A stretch of DNA of 64,000 bases from Plantibacter sp. VKM Ac-2880 (lineage in GTDB: Bacteria > Actinomycetota > Actinomycetes > Actinomycetales > Microbacteriaceae). This document shows positions 41,443 to 50,646 of this stretch, piece after piece (position 1 is the first letter of the stretch; every line of letters begins with the position of its first letter). Where the stretch lies: the NCBI RefSeq assembly GCF_015351235.1, contig NZ_JADKSJ010000001.1, positions 2,373,668 through 2,437,667 on the forward strand, in the 5' to 3' direction. Position numbers and translations under genes: made by a program. The notes beneath the pieces are model-generated. The model made no database searches. It was not told where the DNA came from and worked only from the letters and a program-made list of their open reading frames with translations.

Positions 41443-42845
41443 GTGTACAGCTCCCCCAGTCGATCCCCCAGAAACCGGAGTCCGGCCGCATTGGAGGATT
41501 TCACGAGCACGGTGTCGCCTGCGGCGATCTCCGCGCTCAGATAGTCGAACGCCTCGTCCGCGGTCGGGAAGTACACCGACTCACCGTCCCAGGAACCCTC
41601 GTTGATCGCGGTGATGTGCATCCGCCGGGCTTCCGGTCCGACGACGACGAGGCGACCGATGCCGAGACGAACGACCTGCAGGCCGATGCGATCGTGCTCC
41701 TCCCCCGCCCAGTCGCCCAGTTCGCTCATGGCGCCGAGGACGGCGATCGTCCGACCGCGCTCCGCCCCAATCTGCGCGAGGGTCCTGATCGCCGCCGACA
41801 TCGAATCGGGGCTCGCGTTGTACGCGTCGTTGATGACGGAGACGCCGTCGCGGCCGCCGAGCGGTTCCATGCGCCACCGTTCCGCGCGGCTCACGCTCTC
41901 GAGTGCGTCGACGACGACGTCGATCGGGACCCCGAGCTCGTGCGCCGCCGCCGCAGCGGCGAGGGCGTTCATGACGTGGTGTTCGCCGAGCACCTTGAAG
42001 CTGACCGGTGCCGACGAACCGTCGGGGAGGTGCAGCGTGAAGGCGGTCCCGGAAGCGGTCGCGACGACGTCCGTCGCCCGCACCGCAGCCCGGTCGTCGA
42101 GACCGAACCAGAGCACACGCGCCCGGGTTGTGTCGGCCATACCGGCGACGCGGGCGTCGTCGAGGTTGAGGATGGCGACGTCATCCGGGAGGAGATCGGA
42201 GACCATCTCGGTCTTGGCCGTGACGGTCGCCTCGATGCCGCCGAACTCGCCCGCGTGGGCGAGGCCGACCTTCAGGACGACGCCGATGTCGGGCTTCGCC
42301 ATGCGGATGAGCCGGGCGATCTCGCCGATGCCACTCGCACCCATCTCGGCGACGAGGAACCTCGTCGAGTCCGTGACCCGGAGCATGGTGATCGGCGCGC
42401 CCACCTCGTTGTTGAACGAGGCCTTCGGGCTGACGGTCTCCCCGACCCGCTCCAGGACGGCGGCGAGGAGGTTCTTGGTGGTGGTCTTGCCGTTGGAGCC
42501 CGTGATGCCCACGATCCGGAGCACGCCGTGCGAGCGGACCCGACGGATCACCTCGGTGGCGAGGGCCCCGAGGGCGGTGACGGAGTCGTCGACGAGGATC
42601 TGCGGAACGGCGACCGGCAGCTCCCGCTCCACGATGAGCAAGGCGGCGCCGTTCGCGACGGCGGCGTCCGCGAACAGGTGTCCGTCGGTCTCCTCGCCCG
42701 GCTTCGCGACGAAGATGTCGCCCGGGGTGATGAGTCGGGAGTCGGTGTCGGCAACGCCGGAGACGACGAGGTCCGCGTGCGCGGAACCGGCGAGCAGCCG
42801 ACCGTTCGTCGCCGCCGCGATCTCGGTGAGGGTCAGATCGATCAT
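41439..42845 (-). CDS. murF: UDP-MurNAc-tripeptide--D-alanyl-D-alanine ligase
   Basis: 468 residues from the ATG at 42845, which shares one base with the murE stop (TGATG) and has GGGTGG upstream; a GTG nine bases earlier is an alternative. Motifs: ATP loop [14 protein letters not shown] (about 109-122), [24 protein letters not shown] and VLGAMSELG. Adds D-Ala-D-Ala to the tripeptide precursor. It must accept whatever third residue MurE installs, which here may not be meso-DAP. Confidence 0.97.
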   Translation of the reverse strand: MIDLTLTEIAAATNGRLLAGSAHADLVVSGVADTDSRLITPGDIFVAKPGEETDGHLFADAAVANGAALLIVERELPVAVPQILVDDSVTALGALATEVIRRVRSHGVLRIVGITGSNGKTTTKNLLAAVLERVGETVSPKASFNNEVGAPITMLRVTDSTRFLVAEMGASGIGEIARLIRMAKPDIGVVLKVGLAHAGEFGGIEATVTAKTEMVSDLLPDDVAILNLDDARVAGMADTTRARVLWFGLDDRAAVRATDVVATASGTAFTLHLPDGSSAPVSFKVLGEHHVMNALAAAAAAHELGVPIDVVVDALESVSRAERWRMEPLGGRDGVSVINDAYNASPDSMSAAIRTLAQIGAERGRTIAVLGAMSELGDWAGEEHDRIGLQVVRLGIGRLVVVGPEARRMHITAINEGSWDGESVYFPTADEAFDYLSAEIAAGDTVLVKSSNAAGLRFLGDRLGELYT

Positions 42846-44389
42846 CAGAGCCACCCGGCCTCACGCAGTGCCTCGCGCGAATCGTCGCGGGCGGAGTACG
42901 GGATCTTCACGCCGGCGACCTCGTGGTAGTCCTCGTGCCCTGGTCCGGCGTAGAGGATCGTGTCGCCCGGCCCGGCCAGCGCCAGCGCGGTGCGGAACGC
43001 GGTCGCCGGGTCGGCCACCTCGTGCAGCTCGCCGTCAGGGGAAGCCTCATGGGCGGCCTCCAGGAGCACCCGCCGGATGGCCGCCGGGTCTTCGCTCCGC
43101 GGATGGAAGTCGGTGATGACCACGACATCGGCACCGCGGGCCGCGATGGCGCCCATGTCGCGGCGCTTCGTCGTGTCGCGGTCGCCGTCGGCGCCGAACA
43201 CCATGAACACGCGTCCTGGCGTGACGGCTCGGATCGCCGCGAGGGTGTTGAGGAAGGCGTCCGGGCTGTGTCCGTAGTCGATGTACACGACGGGCCCTCG
43301 ATCGCCGCTGATGCGCTCGGCCCGCCCGGGGATGTAGGCGTCGATGCCACCGTCGCGCTCGAGCGCTCCCGCGATCATGTCGAAGTCCACACCGGACTCG
43401 ACGAGCATGACGATCGCGAGGGCCGCGTTCGCGGCCATGAACCATCCGAGGAGCGGCACACTCGTCACGAGGGTGCGGTCCTCCGGACCGTCCAGTCGGA
43501 ACGTGGTCGAACCGGCGGCCTCCTCGAGGATCGTCATCCGCCAGTCGGCGTCGACCTCGGGACGTGCCGTCAGCGTGGTCACGGGGATGCGGCTCTGTTC
43601 GACGAGGCGTCCTCCCCACTCCGAGTCGATGGTGACGACGCCGCGGCGTGCGCGGTCGGGTTCGAAGAGTTCGCGCTTGGCGGCGAAGTACTCGTCGAAA
43701 TCCCCGTAGTCGTCGAAGTGGTCGTGACTGAGGTTGGTGAAGCCGACGACGTCGAAGACGATCCCGTCGACACGGTGCCTCGTCAACGCTTGCGCCGAGA
43801 CCTCGATGGCGACGGCACGCACCTCCGACTCGCGCATGCGAGCGAGCAGGGCGTGCAGTTCACTGGCCTCAGGCGTGGTCAAGGAGCTGGTGACCGCGAG
43901 GTCGCCGATGCGCCGTTCCGCCGTGGAGCTCAGCCCGGAGACGATCCCGAGCTGCGCGAGCATGCCACTCAGGAGGTACACCACGCTCGTCTTGCCGTTG
44001 GTGCCCGTGACGCCGAACAGCGTCGGCGGTTCCTCAGCCGTGCGGTACACCCACGCGGCGAGGTGCCCGAGCGCTGCACGAGGCTCCGGCACGACGATGA
44101 TCGGCAGACCTGCCGCCGTGGCCAGGTGGAGGCCGTCGGCGTCGGTGAGGACGGCGACCGCACCGCGTTCGGCGGCCTGAACGGCGTACGCGGCTCCATG
44201 GGTGCGGACACCCGGCATACCGATGTAGAGGTCACCCGGTTCCACCGAGCCGGAGCTCAGGCTGACGCCGCTGATCTCCACGCCGTCGGAGGAGCCGTGG
44301 AGGTCGAGGTCGAAATCGGTCACCAGCTGCGAGAGCGCCCGTCGCTGGGGATGCTCCGGTCTGAGGCTGATCGGGCCCTGATTGTTCAC
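42845..44389 (-). CDS. murE: UDP-MurNAc-L-Ala-D-Glu ligase MurE (third-residue ligase)
   Basis: 514 residues from the GTG at 44389, preceded by AAGGATGGG; an ATG at 44407 and a TTG at 44419 overlapping the ftsI stop are alternatives. Mur ligase motifs: [13 protein letters not shown], the carbamylated-lysine region and IDYGHSPDA (usually DYAHTPD). The residue-selectivity loop reads TDFHPRSEDP, where meso-DAP enzymes have DNPR and lysine enzymes have other tetrads. This points to a different third residue, such as diaminobutyrate, ornithine, lysine or homoserine found in Microbacteriaceae walls. Exact substrate unknown. Confidence 0.93.
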   Translation of the reverse strand: MNNQGPISLRPEHPQRRALSQLVTDFDLDLHGSSDGVEISGVSLSSGSVEPGDLYIGMPGVRTHGAAYAVQAAERGAVAVLTDADGLHLATAAGLPIIVVPEPRAALGHLAAWVYRTAEEPPTLFGVTGTNGKTSVVYLLSGMLAQLGIVSGLSSTAERRIGDLAVTSSLTTPEASELHALLARMRESEVRAVAIEVSAQALTRHRVDGIVFDVVGFTNLSHDHFDDYGDFDEYFAAKRELFEPDRARRGVVTIDSEWGGRLVEQSRIPVTTLTARPEVDADWRMTILEEAAGSTTFRLDGPEDRTLVTSVPLLGWFMAANAALAIVMLVESGVDFDMIAGALERDGGIDAYIPGRAERISGDRGPVVYIDYGHSPDAFLNTLAAIRAVTPGRVFMVFGADGDRDTTKRRDMGAIAARGADVVVITDFHPRSEDPAAIRRVLLEAAHEASPDGELHEVADPATAFRTALALAGPGDTILYAGPGHEDYHEVAGVKIPYSARDDSREALREAGWL

Positions 44390-44415
44390 GCTGAGCCCAT
44401 CCTTCATGAGGTCGT

Positions 44416-46188
44416 TCAAAAGTCGAGCGGCAGATTCGGTGCCGGCTCCGTCGAGGGCTGCACTCCCCTGCTCTTCAGCACTTGGGTGGTCACGTCCCGG
44501 AAGATGGGAGCGACCGCAGCCGATGAATTCATCTTAACCGGGTCCGCCAGGTTCACCGAAACGACGAACTGCGGCGCCTCTGCGGGCGCGAATCCGGCCA
44601 TCGACACGAGGTAGCTCGAGCTGTATCCGCCGTCGCCGTCGGGCTGCTGCGCCGTTCCGGTCTTCATGGCGACCCGGTAGCCGGGAACGTCGACGTTCTC
44701 CGCGACCCAGCTCTGCTGGTCGACCATCTCGAGCATCTCGCTGACTTGCTTGGCCGCATCCGGGGAGACCACCTGCGTCCCCTTGGCATCCGGGACGTCC
44801 GTCATGGTGCCGTCGGCGTTCCGGCAGCCCTCGACGAGCTGCACGGGCATGCGCACGCCGCCGTTGGCGATCGTTTGGTACAGGCTGGCGCCTTGGACAG
44901 CGGTCGTCGAGAACCCCTGGCCGAACATGGTCGCGTAGTCCGTCTGGTTGTCCCAGTCCTCGGGGTCGGCCATGAGGCCACCGGATTCGCTGGGGAACCC
45001 GACCTCGGTCTTCTGCAGCTGACCGAACTTCTGGAAGTAGGCGTACCGGGTGTCGGCGCTCATCTTCTCGCCGAACTGGGAGATGCCCGTGTTGGACGAC
45101 TGCACCATGACTCCGGAGAGGGTCAGCCGCATGTCCGCGTGGAACTCGCTGTCGTTGATGTCCGCACCGTTCGAGGGCTTGTAGCGGAAGGGCGCGACGA
45201 CCTGCGAGTTGGGACTCGCGACACCCTGGTCGATCAGGGCTGCAGCCGTCAGCGACTTGTACGTCGATCCGGGCTCGAAGGGCGCGGCGAACGCCCGGGA
45301 TCCGCGGTCCTCGGCGGGCGTCGCACTGACGTTGCCGGGATCGACGGACGGGTACTCGGCGACGGCGAGCAGCTTGCCCGTCTTCACCTCCATGACGGTG
45401 ACGATGCCCCAGCTCGCGCCGACCGCCTCAGCCTGCGCGGCCAGCGACTGCTGCGAGAACCATTGGATGTCCTTGTCGATCGTCAGGACGACGTCGCCGC
45501 CGTCCTTCGCGGGCTTCGTCACCGTGGTGCCGGGCAGCGGCAGACCCCCGCTGCCCTTCTCGTAGGTCGTGCGGCCGTTCGCACCGGCGAGACAGGAGTC
45601 CTCCATGAGTTCGACGCCGGCCTGCGGCTCCCCCTCCTCGCCGACGAAGCCGACGACGTTGCCGGCGACGGCACCGTTGGGGTACACGCGGTAGGGGTCC
45701 TCGGTGAACGTGGTCCACGGGATCTCCAACGCTTTGAGCGCTCGGAGCTGATCGAGGTCGAGCTTCTTGGCGATGAGGGCGTAGAGCGAGTCCTTGTCGG
45801 CCGCGAGGGCGTCCGTGATCAGTGCCAGGACCTCCGGACCGGGCTTGCCGATGATGGCGCCGATCTCGTTCGTGGCCTGCTCCAGCGTGATCGTCTGTTC
45901 GGCACCGTCGACGTCGCGCTCGAACGGGCCGGCGTCCTTCGGCGACGCGGCCATGCTGTACCGCATGACTGCCTCGGCGAGGACGGAACCGTCGGAGGCG
46001 AGGATGCTGCCGCGCGTCGCGAGGATCGTGTCGCCGGTCTCGGTCTTCTCGAGGGACTCGGCACTCAGAGCGCTCGCCCGGACGACCTGGATGTCGACCA
46101 GCCGGAGCACGAAGAGGGTCATGACGATCGACACCGCGACGATGGTGAACGCCAGACGGCGCCGTGTGGTCTTCGTGTGCCTCACCAT
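44416..46188 (-). CDS. ftsI: Septal transpeptidase FtsI (class B penicillin-binding protein)
   Basis: 590 residues from the ATG at 46188 (an in-frame ATG at 46227 is possible). A basic N-terminus and single membrane helix (about 12-30) are followed by the PBP dimer domain and a transpeptidase domain with S308-TYK311, S364-SN366 and K509-TG511. It cross-links septal peptidoglycan alongside FtsW. It has no PASTA domains, in contrast to some Gram-positive class B PBPs. Followed by murE, whose possible TTG start overlaps the stop. Confidence 0.96.
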   Translation of the reverse strand: MVRHTKTTRRRLAFTIVAVSIVMTLFVLRLVDIQVVRASALSAESLEKTETGDTILATRGSILASDGSVLAEAVMRYSMAASPKDAGPFERDVDGAEQTITLEQATNEIGAIIGKPGPEVLALITDALAADKDSLYALIAKKLDLDQLRALKALEIPWTTFTEDPYRVYPNGAVAGNVVGFVGEEGEPQAGVELMEDSCLAGANGRTTYEKGSGGLPLPGTTVTKPAKDGGDVVLTIDKDIQWFSQQSLAAQAEAVGASWGIVTVMEVKTGKLLAVAEYPSVDPGNVSATPAEDRGSRAFAAPFEPGSTYKSLTAAALIDQGVASPNSQVVAPFRYKPSNGADINDSEFHADMRLTLSGVMVQSSNTGISQFGEKMSADTRYAYFQKFGQLQKTEVGFPSESGGLMADPEDWDNQTDYATMFGQGFSTTAVQGASLYQTIANGGVRMPVQLVEGCRNADGTMTDVPDAKGTQVVSPDAAKQVSEMLEMVDQQSWVAENVDVPGYRVAMKTGTAQQPDGDGGYSSSYLVSMAGFAPAEAPQFVVSVNLADPVKMNSSAAVAPIFRDVTTQVLKSRGVQPSTEPAPNLPLDF

Positions 46189-46261
46189 GATGTCGTCGCC
46201 GCGTCCTCTCCTGGCCTCGCCCCGCATGTGGGCGAGCCGTCCTGCACCGTGAACAGTCCGG

Positions 46262-46855
46262 TCATCGCGTGGTGGGCGACGGCAACCCGTCCTGCAACGG
46301 TACGGGCGGGGTGGTCGCTTCCTGGCCCGACGCGCCGTCGGCGGCGGGCGCGTTCTGGCCGCTCACCGGAGGGATCGTCGCCGTCTGGGCGTTCGGCACG
46401 AGGGCGGCGTTGAAGATGGGGCTCTTGGCAGCCGACGCGGGCGTCGGGGTGCCGAGGACGGCACCGTCGGAGAGCCGGAGGTAGGTCGGGAGGGAGTTGC
46501 CGACCATGCCGAGGGCCTGCGCGTTGACCGCGAGGTACTGGGGCGACGCGAGGCGGTCGAGGTCCTCGGCCAGCGCGGCCGAGGTGCGGCCGAGTTCGAC
46601 CTGCTGCCCCTCGAGCTGCTGGATCTGGTACGCACCCTGGCTCAGTCCGACACTCAGGAGGAGCTGACCGGCGACGATCGCCACGACGGCACCGACGACG
46701 ACGACCGCGTACATCGGGCGAGGGCGCAACGTCGGGCGCGCGCTCGGCACGACGGCACGGATGTGCCGACGCTCCGGCTCGACACGGCTCGGCTGCGGCC
46801 GTGCACGTCCGAGTCGTTCCGGTGCGAGATCGAGTGCTGCGGTCGCTCCGCTCAT
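46262..46855 (-). CDS. FtsL-like bitopic division protein
   Basis: 197 residues with a basic, Pro-rich N-terminus (1-46), one membrane helix (about 47-69), a short coiled-coil-like stretch ([22 protein letters not shown], about 78-99), then a Pro/Ala-rich extracellular tail. Position between rsmH and ftsI, topology and heptad pattern identify it as the FtsL-type partner of FtsQ and FtsB, although sequence similarity in this family is weak. The start overlaps the rsmH stop (ATGA). The tail after residue 120 is longer than in E. coli FtsL. Confidence 0.82.
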   Translation of the reverse strand: MSGATAALDLAPERLGRARPQPSRVEPERRHIRAVVPSARPTLRPRPMYAVVVVGAVVAIVAGQLLLSVGLSQGAYQIQQLEGQQVELGRTSAALAEDLDRLASPQYLAVNAQALGMVGNSLPTYLRLSDGAVLGTPTPASAAKSPIFNAALVPNAQTATIPPVSGQNAPAADGASGQEATTPPVPLQDGLPSPTTR

Positions 46856-47805
46856 GCTGGCCTCCTCAGCCGTTCGGCCGCGCGGAGTCGCACGGGTTTC
46901 GCTCTGGGGTTCTCATCGATCTCGGCCTCGGTGGCGAGTTCCGCGCCCTTGACGAGGAGCTTCAGCTCCGCGCTGTGTTCGGGGAGTTCGACCGGCAGGC
47001 CGGCCGGCGTGGTCGACTTCGCCCGTGCCTGGAGCTCGCGCTTGACGATCCGGTCCTCCAACGACTGGTAGGACAGGAACACGATCCGACCGCCGACCCG
47101 CAACAGGTCGAGCGCCCGCGGCACCGCGGACTCGAGGACGGACAGCTCGGCGTTGACCTCGATGCGGAGTGCCTGGAAGACGCGCTTGGCGGGGTGTCCG
47201 GTGCGGCGCGCAGCGGCAGGCGTGGCTCGGTCGATGAGTTCGACGAGCTGGCCGGAACTCGTCAGCGGACTGCGCTGACGTTCCTCGACGATGCGTCGTG
47301 CGTACCGCTGCGCCAGCTTCTCGTCGCCGTACTCCCAGAAGATCTTCCGGAGCGCGACCTCGTCGTAGGTCGCGAGGATCGTCTCGGCGGTCAGCTCGCT
47401 CGATGCGTCCATCCGCATGTCGAGTGGAGCGTCCTGCGAGTAGGAGAACCCGCGTTCGGTCCGGTCGAGCTGCAGGGACGAGACACCGAGGTCGAAGAGG
47501 ATGCCGTCGACCTCGGGGAAACCGAGTTCCTCGCTGGCCTCGTCGATGTCGTCGTAGACGGCCTTGACGAACCTGGCGCGGGTGCCGAACCTGGCGAGTC
47601 GTTCCTGGGCGATGTCGAGCGCGTCGAGGTCGCGGTCGAGGCCGATGAGCGTGAGCTGCGGGAACCGCTCGAGCATGGCCTCGGCGTGACCGGCCATGCC
47701 GAGCGTGGCGTCGATGAGGACCGCGCCCTCGTGGGACACGGCGGGAGCGAGTAACTCGATGCAGCGCTCGAGGAGGACTGGGGTGTGGATGTCGTTGATG
47801 GCCAT
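46852..47805 (-). CDS. rsmH: 16S rRNA (cytosine(1402)-N4)-methyltransferase RsmH (MraW)
   Basis: 317 residues. SAM-binding [14 protein letters not shown] (about 32-45), then GLDRDLDAL and [11 protein letters not shown], all typical of RsmH. It methylates C1402 in the ribosomal P site. Conserved second gene of the dcw cluster. The ATG follows a 139-bp gap after mraZ that contains a tandem 33-bp repeat, so mraZ and rsmH are not directly coupled. Confidence 0.97.
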   Translation of the reverse strand: MAINDIHTPVLLERCIELLAPAVSHEGAVLIDATLGMAGHAEAMLERFPQLTLIGLDRDLDALDIAQERLARFGTRARFVKAVYDDIDEASEELGFPEVDGILFDLGVSSLQLDRTERGFSYSQDAPLDMRMDASSELTAETILATYDEVALRKIFWEYGDEKLAQRYARRIVEERQRSPLTSSGQLVELIDRATPAAARRTGHPAKRVFQALRIEVNAELSVLESAVPRALDLLRVGGRIVFLSYQSLEDRIVKRELQARAKSTTPAGLPVELPEHSAELKLLVKGAELATEAEIDENPRAKPVRLRAAERLRRPA

Positions 47806-47847
47806 ATGCGTCGTCCGGACGGTCCCTGGCCCCTGATCCCCATCCGT

Positions 47848-47916
47848 TCCGACCTGGCACCGGGGAAGTGTGTCAGGGCGGGATCCGACCTGGCACCGGG
47901 GAAGTGTGTCAGGGCG
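47848..47916. repeat. Two perfect 33-bp direct repeats between mraZ and rsmH
   Basis: Copies at 47848-47880 and 47884-47916 are identical over 33 bp with a 36-bp period. On the minus strand each copy can fold: CCTGACAC pairs with GTGCCAGG (one mismatch) around a 9-base loop. They lie 43-111 bp upstream of the rsmH ATG and 29 bp past the mraZ stop, so any transcript from the mraZ promoter carries two stacked hairpins. Function unknown; possibly processing or attenuation, or copies of a dispersed repeat. Confidence 0.85.
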
Positions 47917-47944
47917 TGACGGCTGGGAGTCAGGGGGCAGGGCA

Positions 47945-48376
47945 CTAGAAGAGTCCGGGGATCACCTCCTCGGCGGTCTCGGAGAAGACGCTCTCCTGTT
48001 CGGCGAGGTAGGACTCCCATGCCTCGGCATCCCAGATCTCCGCACGGCTCCCGGCTCCGATGACGACGAGGTCGCGACTGAGCCCGGCGTACTGACGGAG
48101 GTTCGAGGGGATGGTCACGCGGTGCTGCTTGTCGGGCGTCTCGGCGCTGGCTCCGGAGAGGAACACGCGGAGGTAGTCACGCGCCTGCTTGCTGGTGACC
48201 GGGGCCTGCCGGATCTTCTCGTGGAGGGCTTCGAACTCCCGAGTGCTGAAGACGTAGATGCAGTGCTCCTGGCCCCTGGTCATGACGACCCCGCCGGAGA
48301 GTTCCTCGCGGAACTTCGCCGGCAGGATGATGCGGCCTTTTTCGTCGAGTTTGGGGGCGTGACTACCGAGGAACAT
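47945..48376 (-). CDS. mraZ: Transcriptional regulator MraZ
   Basis: 143 residues from the ATG at 48376, preceded by G-rich GGGGGCG. Two SpoVT/AbrB-type domains, beginning [22 protein letters not shown] (split: [26 protein letters not shown]), with the second half containing [18 protein letters not shown]. MraZ forms ring-shaped oligomers and represses its own dcw operon by binding spaced direct repeats. Three such repeats are present 45-70 bp upstream. First gene of the cluster. Confidence 0.97.
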   Translation of the reverse strand: MFLGSHAPKLDEKGRIILPAKFREELSGGVVMTRGQEHCIYVFSTREFEALHEKIRQAPVTSKQARDYLRVFLSGASAETPDKQHRVTIPSNLRQYAGLSRDLVVIGAGSRAEIWDAEAWESYLAEQESVFSETAEEVIPGLF

Positions 48377-48420
48377 ACGCCCCCGCCCCCAATCGTTTCG
48401 GCCAACATCTTGGTTGGGCT

Positions 48421-48446
48421 CCACTTTACTCCACTTTGCACCACTT
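48421..48446 (-). promoter_or_regulatory. Three MraZ-box direct repeats
   Basis: On the minus strand AGTGGTG, AGTGGAG and AGTGGAG occur at exactly 10-bp spacing (plus-strand CCACTT at 48421, 48431 and 48441). Exactly phased short GTGG repeats are the known MraZ recognition pattern. They lie 45-70 bp before the mraZ ATG, so they probably overlap or flank the promoter and mediate autoregulation. Confidence 0.8.
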
Positions 48447-48490
48447 CTGCAGCACATCGGCGTGTTTTGCCCCTCGGGACCGACAAAAAA

Positions 48491-48516
48491 CCCCGCGAAG
48501 ACAGGGCTTCGCGGGG
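48491..48516 (-). terminator. Intrinsic terminator upstream of the dcw cluster
   Basis: Perfect 10-bp stem CCCCGCGAAG/CTTCGCGGGG with a 6-base loop, followed on the minus strand by TTTTTTGTC. A textbook terminator stopping transcription from the DUF3040 gene before the mraZ promoter. Confidence 0.9.
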
Positions 48517-48577
48517 TGGAGGGAAATGGAGGGTTCAGGGCGACCGGGGAGCATTTCGGCGCCGGGTTAACGACGAA

Positions 48578-48605
48578 ACGGGGCCGATCCGAAGATCGAC
48601 CCCGT
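48578..48605 (-). terminator. Second terminator-like hairpin after DUF3040
   Basis: 12-bp stem (48578-48589 with 48594-48605, one wobble pair) and a CGAA loop, followed on the minus strand by TTTCGTC. With the hairpin at 48491-48516 it makes a tandem stop. The rest of 48520-48700 shows no gene. Confidence 0.65.
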
Positions 48606-48700
48606 TCTGGGTCGTGATGCGGCGGAGCCGCGAGGGAGGGAAGTGGAGTCGCGTGGACGCGAGCGGAGGGCCGCTGTCCGGCGGGACCGCCAGGGTCTTC

Positions 48701-49078
48701 CTACCGCTCGTCGCCGGACTGCCGCTTGTCCCAGCGGTCGTTGAAGCGGTCCATGAGTCGTGACGACTTCTGGCCGCCGGCGGGTGCCGTCTGGCGAGGA
48801 CTCGGCTGTTCGAGCGGTGCGCGGGTCGGCTTCGTCGCCACCAGCACGCCGGTCAGCATGATCGCGAACCCGAGCAGGCCGACGAGCGGCTGCTGGATCA
48901 CGACTCCGAGCACGAGGCCGATCGCCCCGACCACCGCGATGAGGGAGCCGAGCGCGATTCCGCGATAACTCGGCTTGCCTGCGCCAGCGCTGACCTTGGA
49001 GACGAATTCGGCATCGCTGCGGTAGAGGTGGCGTTCCATCTCGTCGAGGAGCCGTTGCTCCTGCTCAGAAAGTGGCAT
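48701..49078 (-). CDS. DUF3040 family membrane protein
   Basis: 125 residues. It begins MPLSEQEQRLLDEMERHLY, the DUF3040 signature; two membrane helices (about 42-60 and 64-82) and a charged C-terminal tail follow. DUF3040 genes lie just upstream of mraZ in many actinobacteria (Rv2169c in M. tuberculosis, from memory), but the function is unknown. It is cut off from the dcw cluster by two terminators and is divergent from idsA. Confidence 0.9.
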   Translation of the reverse strand: MPLSEQEQRLLDEMERHLYRSDAEFVSKVSAGAGKPSYRGIALGSLIAVVGAIGLVLGVVIQQPLVGLLGFAIMLTGVLVATKPTRAPLEQPSPRQTAPAGGQKSSRLMDRFNDRWDKRQSGDER

Positions 49079-49141
49079 CTGATTCCCCTCAAGGTCACAC
49101 GACGCGACGTTGTTGATCGAGTCTAGTCACCGAAGCATGAC

Positions 49142-49147
49142 TAGGCT
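49142..49147 (+). promoter_or_regulatory. Candidate -10 element of the polyprenyl synthase gene
   Basis: TAGGCT ends 6 bases before the GTG at 49154; no Shine-Dalgarno is present, suggesting a leaderless mRNA. TTGATC at 49113-49118 is too far away (23 bp) for a normal -35. Confidence 0.45.
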
Positions 49148-49153
49148 AGGTGC

Positions 49154-50254
49154 GTGATCGAAAGCAATGAACTCGCCACCCTGGTGGGCCGCGGGCTCTC
49201 CGACTTTCTCTCCTCGCGAAGCTCCATTGTCGCGCAGATCGGCCCGGAGCTCTCCCCGTTCCTCGACTTCTCCCGGGAATTTCTCAGCGGTGGGAAGCGG
49301 TTCCGGGCGCAGTTCTGCTTCCGGGGCTGGCAGGCCGTCTCGACCGGTCGGCACGCAGGCGGTCAGGGCGGTATCGACACCGTCATCGCGGCCTGCGGAG
49401 CCCTCGAACTCTTCCACGCGGCGGCACTCGTCCACGACGACATCATCGACAATTCGGACACCCGCCGCGGCCGGCCGGCCGCGCACGTCTCCTTCGCCGA
49501 ACTGCACCGTCGCAGCCGGTGGGACGGCGACCCCGCCACGTTCGGCACCGGCGCGGCCACGCTCCTCGGCGATCTGCTGCTGGGGTGGAGCGACGAACTG
49601 CTCGACGACGGCCTCGACCTCCTCGACGACCGACGCGCCGCACGCGCCGCGCGTACCGAGTTCAACCGCATGCGGACCGAGGTCACGGCGGGGCAGTACC
49701 TCGACATCCTCGAGGAGCGCGCGTGGCGCGACGCCGCGGACGACGAGCAGCGCCGTCGGGCCGAGCGGGTCCTGATCTACAAGTCCGCCAAGTACAGCAT
49801 CGAGTCGCCGCTCGCCCTCGGCGCCCTCCTCGGCGGCGGGAGCGAACAGCAACTCGCGTCCTTGCGCGCCTACGGCCTCCCGCTCGGCATCGCCTTCCAG
49901 CTCCGCGACGACCTGCTGGGCGTCTACGGCGACCCGGCCGTGACCGGTAAACCGAGCGGCGACGATCTGCGCGAGGGGAAGCGGACCATCCTCATCGCCC
50001 TCACGAGGGAGGCGCTGCAGCCGGGAGCTCGGACCATCCTCGACGAAATGCTCGGCGACCCGGAGCTGGACGACGACCAGATCGGCCTGCTCCAGGCGAC
50101 GATCCGCGACAGCGGTGCCGTCGACCAGGTGGAGAAACTCATCCAGGACCACGTCGCGCGTGCGCTCTCAGCGCTGGGCGAGGCCCCGATCAACGACGAC
50201 GCTCGAGCCCACCTGCGCGGCCTCGCCGTCTCGGTCGCCCGCCGCGAGACCTGA
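49154..50254 (+). CDS. Polyprenyl (geranylgeranyl-type) diphosphate synthase
   Basis: 366 residues from a GTG. Trans-isoprenyl diphosphate synthase fold: the first aspartate motif is D95-DIID99, the second is LRDDLLG in the C-terminal half, and GGKRFR (47-52) binds the isopentenyl pyrophosphate. It condenses IPP with an allylic diphosphate. The product chain length cannot be set from motifs alone; C20 for carotenoids or a longer chain for menaquinone are possible. Its position before an Rv2175c-like gene matches idsA2 (Rv2173) of M. tuberculosis. Confidence 0.9.
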   Translation: MIESNELATLVGRGLSDFLSSRSSIVAQIGPELSPFLDFSREFLSGGKRFRAQFCFRGWQAVSTGRHAGGQGGIDTVIAACGALELFHAAALVHDDIIDNSDTRRGRPAAHVSFAELHRRSRWDGDPATFGTGAATLLGDLLLGWSDELLDDGLDLLDDRRAARAARTEFNRMRTEVTAGQYLDILEERAWRDAADDEQRRRAERVLIYKSAKYSIESPLALGALLGGGSEQQLASLRAYGLPLGIAFQLRDDLLGVYGDPAVTGKPSGDDLREGKRTILIALTREALQPGARTILDEMLGDPELDDDQIGLLQATIRDSGAVDQVEKLIQDHVARALSALGEAPINDDARAHLRGLAVSVARRET

Positions 50255-50304
50255 GCCGCGCCGGAGCGTCGGCGGTCATGCCTGCGATCCCCAGACGGTG
50301 TTCG

Positions 50305-50646
50305 TCAGGCGAGCGCCTGGGCGACGCGACGGACCTCGGAACGGCGGCCAGCACGCAGCGCCTCGATCGGCGACGTCCCGATGGCGTCGTCCTCCTCGAG
50401 CATCCAGACCATCGCGGCCTCGTCGTCGAACCCGTTGTCGGACAACAGGGTCAGGGTGCCGCGGAGGTTGTGGACCGGTCCGCCGTCCGAGACGAACGAC
50501 GACGGCACCTGCAGGACGCCGTCGCGACGCACAGCCAGGAGGTCGCGTTCCTCGAGGTACTGACGGATGCGTCGGATCGGCAGCCCGAGTTCGGTCGCCA
50601 GGTCGGGAAGGGTGAACCACACGAGTTCGGTATTCTGCTCAGTCAC
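50305..50646 (-). CDS. Rv2175c-like winged-helix DNA-binding protein
   Basis: 113 residues from a GTG at 50646. It begins MTEQNTELVWFTLPDLATELG, with a helix-turn-helix in LPDLATELGLPIRRIRQYLEERDLL (about 12-36), followed by a C-terminal domain with SPIEALRAGRRSEVRRVAQALA (split: SPIEALRAGRRSEV, RRVAQALA). In M. tuberculosis Rv2175c is a DNA-binding protein phosphorylated by PknL at an N-terminal threonine, which lowers DNA binding. Here too the gene is divergent from a PASTA kinase, and Thr2 and Thr6 are candidates. DNA target unknown. Confidence 0.85.
   Translation of the reverse strand: MTEQNTELVWFTLPDLATELGLPIRRIRQYLEERDLLAVRRDGVLQVPSSFVSDGGPVHNLRGTLTLLSDNGFDDEAAMVWMLEEDDAIGTSPIEALRAGRRSEVRRVAQALA

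Noticed and set aside
40349-41491. Upstream part of the 884-codon frame containing murD
   Set aside because: It is a shadow of mraY; MurD begins at 40348 with a 4-bp overlap.
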